The translations under genes were made by a program, and so were the position numbers. DNA of 64,000 nucleotides from Artemisia argyi (taxonomy: Eukaryota; Streptophyta; Magnoliopsida; Asterales; Asteraceae): NCBI GenBank assembly GCA_030686995.1, contig CM060697.1, positions 109,066,706 to 109,130,705 of the forward strand, in the 5' to 3' direction. Below the pieces are notes generated by a model. That model saw only the letters and a list, made by a program, of their open reading frames with translations, was not told the origin of the DNA and did no database searches. This document shows positions 22,290 through 32,595 of this stretch, in pieces; the first letter of the stretch is position 1; every line of letters begins with the position of its first letter.

Positions 22290-22378
22290 AGTGGTCATGA
22301 ATAGTGAAACAACGGCTAGTGTATAGTGTCCAACGGTCAGGAATAGTACCCCAACGGCTATATTCTAGCCTATATATA
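22290..22378 (+). promoter_or_regulatory. Antisense promoter: four 21 bp repeats and TATA box
   Basis: Units of exactly 21 bp start at 22290, 22311, 22332 and 22353. The last three begin with AACGG, and three of the four contain the core AATAGT or a variant such as TATAGT. TCCAACGGTCA and CCCCAACGGCTA fit the plant MSA box bound by three-repeat MYB factors. The TATA box tatatata follows at 22371-22378 and a pyrimidine-rich leader runs to the ATG at 22436. Spacing of two helical turns would set the sites on one DNA face. Confidence 0.6.
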
Positions 22379-22435
22379 CCACTTCCAATTTCCACTTCTT
22401 CCATCAACCATTTTCCTCTCATTTTTCATCTCAAA

Positions 22436-22904
22436 ATGCCGCATCTCATCACCATCTTAGCGATTGTGTATGTCGTCCTTGCCGCTATCTACTTAGCATA
22501 TGTTCCGGATGAAGACTTTGGATTCTTGGTCGCGATCTTGATGTTCGTCGTACCCCTTACTATCCTCGCCATTACCGTCGACAAGATTTGGGGGTAAAAT
22601 CTTGAGCTAGGGTTGTTTTGAATTAAGTTCTTGTTATGTTTCTATGTACTTGTAACTAATAAGGAATAAAACTCATTTTGTTTTTATGTTTAAGAATTTG
22701 TCTCAGTATTGTTTATATTTATTTTTCAGCATTATTAAAGTGATTCATCCTGTGGTGGCTCTTGCTATTGTTTTGTTGGTGGGAGTCTTATTTGTCATAG
22801 CGGATCAACCTATTGAAGATTCCTTTGTTTATATTGTAATAATTGTAACGATAGCACTTCCGATGCTAATTATTTGTTTATGTATTAATTTTTATGGATT
22901 TTAA
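22436..22904 (+). CDS. Antisense passenger gene, predicted four-helix membrane protein (two exons)
   Basis: Exon 1 is 22436-22593 and exon 2 is 22730-22904. The donor is GGGG|GTAAAA and the acceptor is TTTTTCAG|C. The 136 nt intron is AT-rich and the join keeps frame: 333 nt, 110 residues. Each exon encodes one half of an internal duplication: a hydrophobic segment with LAIV, a short acidic turn (PDED in half 1, PIED in half 2), and a second hydrophobic segment ending in Gly or Gly-Phe. I predict two membrane hairpins. The ATG has A at -3 and follows a TATA box by 58 bp. Unspliced, exon 1 ends at 22597, and an AATAAA at 22671 could end a short transcript. It lies opposite to the retrotransposon's own sense strand. 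I do not recognise the family; it could be a captured host gene or an element-specific antisense ORF. Confidence 0.5.
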
Positions 22905-23608
22905 TAATATTTTCTCTATTGGAGTCTTTTATCAGTTTTTGTGAATTATTTGTGTTCTCTTGCTTGTACTTTTGTTGATTTCTTATCATAATGGTGATAA
23001 GATAAGATAGGTATTTATTGTGGGTTGTTCAATGTATTGTTTATGAACAGTTTATTTTTAACTCTATATTTTGCTTTTGAATGAAAATTGTTCTTTAAAG
23101 ATTTGAAAATATCATTGTTCCTTTCATAACATAATTCTTCCTAAATTAGACATAGTTGATCAGGCTATGTATAATTGAGGACCAAATGATGTGATGTTTG
23201 GTTCAATCATATATTTCTATAAATTGTTTTAGATGGTGTTCAACGTGTTGTTTTCATGATATAACACGTAATTCCTTTTAAATTAAAGTATAAAATTTTA
23301 GGGTTCATGTTAATAATCAGAATTTTATGGAGTAAATATAGTATATTGTCATTTGATAAATGAGACAGAAATTGAAATTAACGTAGATTATTATTATTAT
23401 GGAAATATTACAAGGGAGATTTTTCGATACAGTAGAAAGATTATTGTTATTCTTAAGTTACATCCATCGTAACTTGAAGTGAAATACAGGAAAGAGATAC
23501 AACTTAGGAAATTTTAAACTAGATTTTATTTGTCTACAACAGGAATTTACTCATCTGTGTAAATCTAGTTGCCATTCCCTTGATACTATCAAGGTCTTTA
23601 AAGATTCT
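22905..23608. other. Noncoding spacer between passenger gene and gag
   Basis: AT-rich sequence with no supported ORF; it probably includes the 3' end of the antisense transcript and, on the - strand, the region where pol would be expected. Confidence 0.5.
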
Positions 23609-24331
23609 TCATTTTCTTGTAAAGGTCTTGGCTTTCCAATTAACATTGTAGTTCGGACATCGACTCACATAATGCCCTTTTCCACCACATCCGTGGCATA
23701 CCACTGTTGTTGGTTGTACTTTCCTGACCTTAGTCCTGCAGCTAATTGCCTGGTGACCTGTTTTCTGACATTTCGTGCATTTAACCCTACAGGTTCCGGT
23801 GTGATGCTGGTTGCATTTTTGACACCAAGGTAATTTTCCACGATAACCACTTCCAGTAACAGGTGTGACGAGGCAATTTCTATTAGCTTTCTGATTGTGT
23901 TCCAGATGACGTTGATACTCCATACGATCTTCTAGATGTTTGCGATAACGGTCTTGAGCATTGATGACGTTACAGTAGATGGGGTTGATGGTTCCTCTCT
24001 CGGGGAGTTTCCTCTTTTGATTATTTCCATTTGGTATAACCCCATGCCTAATTCCTTGATGATGGTTGATGGTAGGGTTGATCATTCCTTCTTGAATCTT
24101 TAAGTGAGGTGGCCTATACTTCATGAAACTTGTAGGGTGTTGATTACCAAGTATACCCGTCTCTCTTCTCGGATAAACTACGGTAGTCCCTTCTAATACC
24201 GCCGACACTATGTCTTTTACGAATTTCTGGATAGCTCCAGGAGTCATGGTGATTTCTGATGATGATTGATATGCATTGTTCATGTTGTCCATTTTCTGTA
24301 AACATAAATGAAACTCAACATTAGAATCCAT
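23609..24331 (-). CDS. Gag nucleocapsid piece with three zinc knuckles, 240 aa
   Basis: ATG at 24331. The C-terminal third carries three Cys/His boxes: C170-C173-H177-C181 (CQKCNQHHTGTC), C185-C188-H193-C198 (CTKCQKTGHQAISC) and C212-C215-H220-C225 (CHGCGGKGHYVSRC). A basic, Asn- and Gln-rich linker precedes them. This trio is characteristic of Ty3/gypsy chromovirus Gag and serves RNA binding and packaging. The frame ends at 23609 without entering a protease. A tttacag just inside the start (24310) could be a splice acceptor, so the true beginning may be MDNMN at 24292. It is in the same frame as the N-terminal piece 0.65 kb upstream. Confidence 0.8.
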   Translation of the reverse strand: MDSNVEFHLCLQKMDNMNNAYQSSSEITMTPGAIQKFVKDIVSAVLEGTTVVYPRRETGILGNQHPTSFMKYRPPHLKIQEGMINPTINHHQGIRHGVIPNGNNQKRKLPERGTINPIYCNVINAQDRYRKHLEDRMEYQRHLEHNQKANRNCLVTPVTGSGYRGKLPWCQKCNQHHTGTCRVKCTKCQKTGHQAISCRTKVRKVQPTTVVCHGCGGKGHYVSRCPNYNVNWKAKTFTRK

Positions 24332-24988
24332 ATAATATCAGAATAATTTAAATAATGAAGTTAATTATTTCATTGATGATAGACTGAATTGACTCCCTAC
24401 TGTAATCTAATTTCAAGATATGTCTTTGTTGTATCATTTATCAATGATCAACTCTTGATATGGGATTACTAAGGAACAAACCGACTTGTCTATTTAAACT
24501 GAAGTTTAATTATCTTTTCTTCATTCTTTAAATTCCTTTTCAAAAATTGGTATTTAGACGATTCTTAAAGTTTTAGGTTAATTATGGTAAATTTAAGAAA
24601 TCTTAACAGTTTGTAAGAAATCTTACGGTAGATTTGAATAATATCACAGAGGTAAACAGAATGTTAATAACTTGTATGATTGTTTTTGCAAGATAAACGA
24701 TACAAGATCTTTTATTAATACTCCATTGATCTGTGTAGAATCATTTGGTTATCAAAGAAAATAACAAATGATGAGATTTTAGCATGAAAATATGAGGATT
24801 CATTACATGCATGATTGATACGAAAGAAAAGATTGATTCATAACATAGAGATATAACAGAAAGGATGTTATTATACAATATGTCTTGATTACACGTTCTG
24901 AAGTTTCAGAATTATTGAACATTACATGAAATATCAACCAAATCTATTTGGTTTAGTAGGAACAACAAGGAAACTTGTAAACTTAAGA
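24332..24988. other. Gap where the Gag capsid domain is expected
   Basis: AT-rich and closed in all frames. It separates two Gag pieces that are in the same frame. It may be a replacement, a decayed capsid region, or an intron ending at the tttatgtttacag at 24310. Confidence 0.45.
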
Positions 24989-25825
24989 TTAGTTATGCCT
25001 CTGACGTAAATATCTAACTTCTTTCTCAAGTTTAAGTTGTGCAGCTTCCATGTTTGAGAAACGTTCTTGACACATGTTCATTTGATTTGCCAACATAGTA
25101 TCTAATGCGGCAATCTTTTGACCTTGGTTTCTGGCTGCATCTCTGGCCATCCATAGGGTTCTCTCAATATCTTCAATTCTTACATGTGTCTGACCGTGTT
25201 CTCTTCTTGCACAACGGACCCTGGAGTCCAAACTTCCAAGCTCTTGGTTGGTGTTGTCCTTTATTTCATTAATCTTTATTCCTAACTCACACATTGTTCG
25301 CCTCTCAGCATCCGCCCTTTTGAACAATGCGTTCAGGTTACGGTCGTACCATTCAAATTGAGTTGGTCGTAATCCTTTTAGCTGTTTAGTGTGAGCATTC
25401 AATATGCCGACTTGTCAATAAATAAGATTCCATATTGTTTCAGGAGTGCTTATATCGTAGTCGGGTGAGTTAGGTGAGGATAAATTATTTGGAGAATCTG
25501 GTATTGTGGAATCTGAAGTATAAGGTAACGGAGAATTTGGCTCAACATTCTTCCATGGTATCCCTTGGCTTGAACCTTGTCCAACTTCGAATGTTGCCTG
25601 GCCACCAATCAAATCTTCATATGATTCGGTAGCTCTCCTGAGTCTTTGACGTGAAGGTGAACGAATAGGTGATGATGGAGGTGATCTCGGAGTGAGTTCT
25701 ATATTAGGTTGGGATTTTGATATTTGTACGTAAGGATCTTTAGTATTCGGAGAATTTTTATTGATAGATGAGGTATTAGTATTATGGATATTTGTTTTGA
25801 GATTCACAGGAGTTCCTGAAGACAT
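24989..25825 (-). pseudogene. Gag N-terminal piece with one in-frame stop
   Basis: From the ATG at 25825 the first 136 residues are Ser/Pro/Asn-rich and look disordered (SPPSSPIRSPSRQRLRRA). A TGA follows at 25417-25415, after which the same frame runs to 24989. The second part (FEWYDRNLNALFKRADAERR ... MEAAQLKLEKEVRYLRQR) is a predicted coiled coil. Such a layout precedes the capsid domain in Asteraceae gypsy Gag proteins. The stop is probably a nonsense mutation; readthrough cannot be excluded. Confidence 0.65.
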
Positions 25826-26044
25826 GCTACAGTAGTAACCGAGAATAATATTTTATCAGGATTTTGTATGTTAAAAATATAACAGTACAGATGAAATAAT
25901 TATTGATAGATGAGGTATTAGTATTATGGATATTTGTTTTGACATTCACGGGAGTTCCTGAAGACATGCTACAGTAGTAACCGAGAATAATATTTTATCA
26001 GGATTTTGTATGTTAAAAATATAACAGTACAGATGAAATAATTA
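25761..26044 (-). repeat. 142 bp tandem duplication over the gag start
   Basis: 25761-25902 and 25903-26044 are near-identical direct repeats with few differences. Each contains the leader and the first codons of gag including the ATG, so there are two potential gag starts; only the downstream one continues into the full frame. Confidence 0.8.
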
Positions 26045-26211
26045 TTGTGTAAGAATAATTTCTAAACATGTAAGATAATCTCAACAGATAAAGTATTGAG
26101 CACGGCAGTCTGCAGACACGGAGGGCCTAAAATGTTATGGTGTAAAATCATTATTTTGAAAATGTAGTTATAGTTTTAATGTTTGAAAACATTAAATTCT
26201 CTATAACTGTA

Positions 26212-26223
26212 GCTCTGATACCA
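26212..26223 (-). promoter_or_regulatory. Primer binding site for initiator tRNA-Met
   Basis: The + strand reads gctctgatacca, an exact match to the 3' end of plant initiator tRNA-Met, three bases from the LTR at 26227. Confidence 0.92.
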
Positions 26224-26226
26224 ATC

Positions 26227-29200
26227 TGTAACACCCCCAAATTTAAGTTTGTCGCAGCGGAAAAGTAATTTGGGTGTTACGGGGAGGATCGAAGTTTTAA
26301 TCTTATAAAACGGCTTAAAAGAAGCGTTTTGAAAGTTATTTGTCATTCAAATAATATTTTTGATAAAAAGATAAACCAATTGATTTAAAATCTTATTAAA
26401 AGATATAAAGGCTTGTAAAAATGACAAATTTGATTTTTACACCATTTTAATTTATCAGAGTAATAAATGCCCACTCCGTGTCTTGTCCTGCTCCGTTAAA
26501 TTACCTGAGATACACATGCTTAAAAGTGTCAACACAAAGGTTGGTGAGTTCATAGAGTTTTATGGAAAACCCTTTATTTTGTTAGATTTCAGGAATATTT
26601 GGTATTGATAAAATACAAACAGTAATGAAACAAGTATTGAGTATATTGACTATAATCACAAATAAATCATATAAGTATTCAATCACATTCAAATAAGGAA
26701 TCAATAATCCTAACATGAGCTGGAAACTCATGATGCTAATTTAATCAGATATATAATTCAAGTATGGTCAAATTCCTATACAGCTGTATCTAAATATATG
26801 TTGAAAACATACATTTCCTTTATAGATATTGCACCAAGCCTCATGACACACAAGCTTAACCAAAAGAGGTGTTTTATCAAGTCAATGATAAATTTCGCCC
26901 TCTAATAATAGGTGATTTGCCAATTCCTATTTGTCTACGAATATAGTGTATCACGACTAATACGACTAACCATTTGCAAATGGCATTCCGTCAAGTATTA
27001 GTGGGACAGGAGGTCAGTCCTTAACAGGTTTTGAAGCTGTTCCCTATATTCGCGCTCACTTAACAGTGATTAATGGCTCATGATTGAGGGACTTTATGGC
27101 GATAAGGTAACTTAGGCAATATCAATGTAATAATGGGATCATTCAGGATAGCATCATAAAATCAAGTATCATACCACAGTAATCAATTTGGAAACAATAT
27201 TATTTGAGTATCAGTAATTCAGTTTAAGTATTTCGCCAGTAATATAAGTATATCACATACCACAATAATCGAATTGGAAACATTATCATATGAGTATCAG
27301 TATTTCAGTCAAGTAATTCATCAGTAAAATATATATATCACATACCACAATAATCAAATTGAAAGCATTATCATATGAGTATCAGTATTTCAATTAAGTA
27401 TTTTGTCAAGTATTGTATATATCACATTTTAAATCACAAATCATATTAAATAAATATCAATTAGGAAATTGATTTGAATTATGTATTTTATTCATATACT
27501 TATCAATTTATCAAAGTATATGTAAGCATGTATCTCCCCCAATGAGTTAAAAACAAGTATTGGAAATGGGGCTATGACTCACCTGGATTGATACGGAAAT
27601 GATGAAAAGTAGAGTAGAATGTGATTATGAGAATGATTTGGAAACGTCTTTGATACGGAACCTGATAAATATATTTATCTGAGAATTTGACCAAATACTA
27701 TTTGGTAAATACGAACGAATAACGAATAATATTTATTCGTTATTACGAATAGATGATGTGCAGTGTAATTATTATGCCATGCATGATATGATAAAATACT
27801 TTATTTAAATTATCCATCGAAGTTTTACCTTTTTAAACGTAAGTAAAAATATTAACTTTTGAAATATCATTATATATATTATTAACGTAAAAATAAATAA
27901 TATATAAATAAAACGTAATAAAAATGCATATGATGTGATGGGGTGACGTAAAATAGAAAATAAAATAAGAATGTCAAATATAATATGTTGGTCCTTGTCC
28001 TTTTCCAGTTTTTACACTTTTTATACTAACGGCGTTAGCGTTACACCGTTAGTCCTTTTTATATATAATTTACAATTATAGTCCACTACATGTCCAATAT
28101 AGCATCCTAAGCTTGGAATATTAAATAATATCAAGTTTTATCCTAAACTTTCTGTTTTGACAGTTTTAGTCCATGTTTTTAATGTTTGGCAGTTTTAGTC
28201 CTTTTAGGTGTCGTCGCGTTACATTTTTAGTCCAAAATTACAAAAATGATTATAAAAATTTCCGTAGCTTATTAAGTCCATAATAAGCTTATTTCAACTG
28301 CTTATTTAATAAAAGTGCTTATTTTCCAGCTTATGGGCCTTAACGAGCCACTACAAAAGCCCATTTAAAAATTTAGAGGCGAGGGCATGAAAAATGTTTT
28401 GGGCCTGAACTTGGGCTACTTTTGTGATTCCAAAAATATTTCATATGGGCCCAGCGGGCTTATATTTTGTTACTTCTTGTTGGGCCTTGAATAAGCCCAC
28501 TCGACATATTTAAGTTTTCTTAACTAAATTTGTATTTTGAAAACTTTGTGTTTGTCGATTCAAAATGGACTAATTTGGGTGTCGAAACATGAGTATTTTT
28601 ACATGTTAGCTAAATGAAAATAATAGTTTTCTAGGTGGTCTATTAGGTCGAGTAAAAATATTGGGTGCTCGTTAAGTTATATTTCAATTTATACGTGTGT
28701 TTCTTGGGTCACATGGAACGTTTATATTTATGAAAATGTTGTAAATATTTCTAAGTGTTTAGGTAAAATCTCATACGATGGACATGGTTCAAAAATGGAT
28801 TCGTGTAATGCATGTAACGTGAAACCAACGTGAACTTTGTGTGCTACGTGACTCCTAGGCCTTCCAAGATAGAGGCTAGTCACGTTTAGTGTTATATATG
28901 ACAATATATACGTAAAATTAATATGCAAATTGATATACGTTCGAAGCAAAAATAAATAATGTGCATGACTATATTTTAACGTGTGATTTTGAATGGAAAT
29001 GAGTAGAAATAACTTACAACACCTTAGAGGTGGTGGAGAGTCGAGAGGGAAAGGATGGAACACAAGAAAATCTCGTCTAATCGTATAACCCAAACGTTAT
29101 ACGTATATATTAAACCCGATATCACTTTTCTTGCTTCCAAAAAATATAGCAATCGACCTATTGTTCTTAGAAGTAGTTTTTAGGAAGAGAGAATGTTGTG

Positions 29201-30073
29201 AAAGTGTTTGAGAATGAGGAGAAGCAAGTGCATGCATGAAACGTATATATGTATTATTTGGATGATTCGTATGGTGCAAAATAACTCAAGGAAACATATG
29301 AACTATTCTATGTCAGTAATATAGACTCCTAGTATGAGATATATGCTTATTATATTCGGTTGTGAGAGCTAGATTTGAGGTAATTGTTTGGTGATTCATA
29401 TATACATGTGGACAACCAATTTAACCTATACACGATTTGTGAAATCGCGTATAACTTGAATGTAACTGGTCATCTTTGACATTTGGACATGAAATCATCT
29501 TAAGATTATTATTTGGAACTCGTAGGAACAAACGGGAATCAAAACGGTTAAGATTTGAGTGATTTATGAACCGATTGATATGAATATATGTTGAAACACT
29601 TTGCCACTTAAAAACGTATCAAATGTTGCCCAATGAACTTGGGATTTAACACACTAATAGTTGGCTAGGTGATAAACGAGATGGTGCAAAAATATTGGCA
29701 CATCGTGTGTAAGAATTGAGAATAAACGAGGCGTTTTGAAGCATGGTTGGTCGAATGTTTTGGAAAATAAAAAGAAAAATTGGGCTTTGGTTTTTGGGCC
29801 TGTGAATAGTAACCGAGAGATGGGCTGAGTTTATTAAGGGCCCGTTTATTATTATTAGTGATTAATTAGGATTAGTGAAATTATTTAGTTTTCGTTAAAC
29901 GTGTCGAGAACTTGTTTTGTCGTTTGGTGAATTTTGCAATATCGTAATCGTGACTATTTTAATATATTAAGAAAATTTTAAATTTCCTCGTAAAAATGGT
30001 GATTGCAATAATGACAAAGATTTAGATATAATTAAACGTTTATTAATTATAAGGATTTTTGTGAGGTTTTACA
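26227..30073 (-). repeat. 5' LTR of gag-only element (3847 bp)
   Basis: Starts and ends as the copy at 18247-22098 and is almost identical. One visible length difference is the loss of a tataaaaatt duplication near 28260 relative to 20270. Confidence 0.92.
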
Positions 30074-31148
30074 GACTTTCATTCAAGATGTTTGGACAAA
30101 CATTTGAAGCACGTGAAAGTTCCACACCGATGAGATAAGTAGACCCAGGCTTAAGATAGTATAAACTATAAGCGGTGATGTCGGGGTCAAAGATAATGTC
30201 TTCATTCCCGAAGGAATGAAGAACAGGAGAAGTCACCCTGTAGGTGAAGAAAGGAAGAAAGATCTTGATGACAATCAAGATTGACTCATCATCATCAGAA
30301 AGAGAATCCATAATTGGTGTATCATGAATCTCATCATTTAAGTTCGTATGATCTAGACATATGGGTGGGAGGGTTGGGATTTTGATATCAATCAAATTCT
30401 CAGGGTTGAGAATATTTCCCTCCGGAAAACAAAGATTAACTTTGTCTAGATCAAAGTAAAAGTTATCATACTCCGGTGGAGATATGATATGAGTGAGTTC
30501 ACCGGAGAACTCCTCAAAGGTGAATGAATCATACTCGGGGAGAGAAATTTGAGAATGAGAAGTGGTATTGCCACTAATCTTCTCTCCCATATGATCAAAA
30601 GTAAAGGCTTCAAACTCCGGAATAGGATCATCAGAGAAAATGTCACTATCCTTAATTAGGATAGGAGATGAAATAGGTTTCTCTTTGAAAGCCTCGATTT
30701 TAGAAATGAGGAGATCGACATTCAATAATGTTGCACGAAGTGCTTCATCCTTGATTTTAGTGTCAATCTCATCATTCTCTTCTTCTAAGCTAACTAGCTT
30801 AGAAGGTAATTCTTCCATAAAAACGATGTCTCCACAAGATAACGAATCGTCATCATTAGAATCGGAGAACATCTCAACATGATTAGTTGGGAAGAATAGA
30901 GGAGGAGGAATATCACACATATGATCAAAAGTTCCCTGTGACTCTCCTGGGATTGGGATAAGGTTCTCAGCACTAGACTTTATGAATTCGTCCGATTCCT
31001 TTTTAGGAACAGTGCTAAGATGCTCATCCCCCATGATCAGAGAGTGAGTGTGAACTTCGGGTGTGATAACAGACTGAGGGAGTTGAGAAGGACTAGCAGT
31101 TATGGATTCTTCAAGTTCCATTTGATCAACGGCTAGTGACTTCGTCAC
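30074..31148 (-). pseudogene. Acidic internal ORF of copy 2, main part
   Basis: An open frame of about 359 codons. It is rich in Asp, Glu and Ser, with repeated motifs of the type LPEYDSFTFEEFS and PPEYDNFYFDL, a conserved MGDEHLSTVP segment at about residue 40, and a hydrophobic FLPFFTYRV near the end. It is truncated by the nested element after NVCPNILNES; the remaining codons are at 18195-18246. The first codon shown is not an ATG, and the frame appears to join the upstream ORF by a shift at the A run near 31150. Function unknown; no enzymatic motif is visible. Confidence 0.75.
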
Positions 31149-31149
31149 A

Positions 31150-32046
31150 TTATTTTTTTCCCTGATTCTCCATGGAAGGAATCACAACTGATGAATCTTT
31201 TTGAATAATAACAATGTTATCTTCATCATCATCACTGTCATCATCGTCATCATATAGAGCAGCATAGCGAAGATTGGCAGGTATTTTAGCTGCTCTTTGT
31301 TCAGCAAGTAATTCTTCCATGCTCATTTCGTTTCTAGCATCTCGTTTTTCAGCAAGTAATTCTGCCATAGATTTCTCACGAGAGTTTTGAAACGATGTAG
31401 AAGACAACTCCTCCTTAAATTCTTTCAATGCTTCAAGAACCTCATGACAAAGGTCTTGTGGGTATTGAGGAGTTGCTTGGGTAATTTGGTACTGTGGAGG
31501 TGGGTCTTGAAACGAATAGTCGTAATTGTTACAAGGAAATGGATTCCCTGCTTGACAATCCGAGCTAAAGTGAGGACCTCCACAGTACTCACAACAGTAA
31601 AACTGATGTGGCTGTGAGTCGTATGTGCTAGAGTCATAATTGTTATCAGGAAACTGCTCATAGACAAGCGTGTTTCCCGATTGACATTCAGAACTATAGT
31701 GTGGGCCACCACAGTACTCACAACAGTAAAACTGTCGAGTCTGGCTTAGTGTATTTTGATACGAAGCATCATTGAGATTTGGATAATATGATTCTTGCTC
31801 GTATGAATGTGATGGGTAGTTGGAAAAATTTGAGGAGTCGTTGAATGAGTTCTTATTAGGATCATAAGCAAATGAATTCCTCGAACCACAAAACAAACAA
31901 CTCCCGTCTCGAATATCATTACCACATTGTTCACATGTACACCAACGACATGGAAAACCGAAAAACGGCTCACCACAACCTACACAAGGAACAAAATCCG
32001 GAGGTGGGACAAGTGGTGTGCTCTGAGAGCTAGGAATTTCCACCAC
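31150..32046 (-). pseudogene. Gag-like Cys-rich ORF of copy 2, 298 codons
   Basis: The N-terminal part carries CxxC pairs (CVGCGEPFFGFPCRWC, CEQCGNDIRDGSCLFC). Two near-identical boxes, YCCEYCGGPHYSSECQ and YCCEYCGGPHFSSDCQ, of the form CX2CX3HX4C resemble zinc knuckles. A helical Glu-rich segment with two ELLAE repeats and a poly-Asp tract follow. The role is likely nucleic-acid binding in the particle. There is no initiator ATG at the 5' end: the frame continues from the ORF upstream through a one-base shift in an A run near 32055. Confidence 0.7.
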
Positions 32047-32051
32047 TTCCG

Positions 32052-32402
32052 TTATGGTCTCAGGTTTTTGTTTTTGATAAATGTGAAATTAGGCAAGTCG
32101 TTCTTTTCAGTCACTGCCCTAAGCTCTATACGTTTGCTTGACAAACTTTTAACCGTAAACCGTGAAAGGTTAGGATCAATTCTTGACGGTTTGTCATTAA
32201 TAGCACGTATCTCGGGCTGTGAAGGGTAGTTGGAAGAATTTGGTGAATCATTGAGAGAATTTGGACTTATGAACAGATTGCAAACAGTACAAAATCTGTT
32301 ACTACAATTAATGCCACATTTCTTACAAATACACCGGAGACAACGAAAGCCGTTCTCAATCGGGCTTTTACAGTGAAAACACGTGTAGCCGAGAGACGCC
32401 AT
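32052..32402 (-). pseudogene. First coding piece of copy 2, Cys-rich, 116 codons
   Basis: The ATG at 32402 is the first after the PBS. The N-terminus has paired cysteines (CFHCKSPIENGFRCLRC, CKKCGINCSNRFCTVC) that could bind two zinc ions. A Ser/Asn-rich tail leads to a stop at 32052, six bases before the next frame opens. I read it as the N-terminus of one long protein whose frame has slipped twice. Confidence 0.65.
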
Positions 32403-32572
32403 AAGAATTATACATGCGATGGGTATAAGAAGGTAGAATCAAACGGATAGAGGGTAAGGAAAAATATTTTTGGTTTTTTATGAAAAATATGAACAAGGAT
32501 GGATAATATACAAAGAGTGAATATCCAAAGATCACTAATCAGCAAAACCGTTTTTAGAAAACGCGCACAACC

Positions 32573-32590
32573 TCCCCGGCAGCGGCGCCA
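32573..32590 (-). promoter_or_regulatory. Primer binding site complementary to tRNA-Asp
   Basis: The + strand tccccggcagcggcgcca matches the 3' end of plant tRNA-Asp except for one base, with the terminal CCA. It is five bases from the 5' LTR. This primer is typical of Athila-like elements. Confidence 0.88.
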
Positions 32591-32595
32591 AATTT

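Larger units (their letters stand above)
18247..30073 (-). mobile_element. Gag-only (LARD/TR-GAG type) Ty3/gypsy element nested in copy 2, 11.8 kb
   Basis: Two 3.85 kb LTRs bound a 4.1 kb internal region. PBS for initiator tRNA-Met at 26212-26223 puts the 5' LTR at 26227-30073, so the element is on the - strand. The internal region holds an N-terminal Gag piece, a zinc-knuckle Gag piece and no protease, RT, RNase H or integrase. Between gag and the 3' LTR, about 1.3 kb is occupied by an antisense passenger gene. LTR divergence is low: about 14 differences in the first 1.2 kb by eye. It must depend on enzymes from a related autonomous element. Confidence 0.92.
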
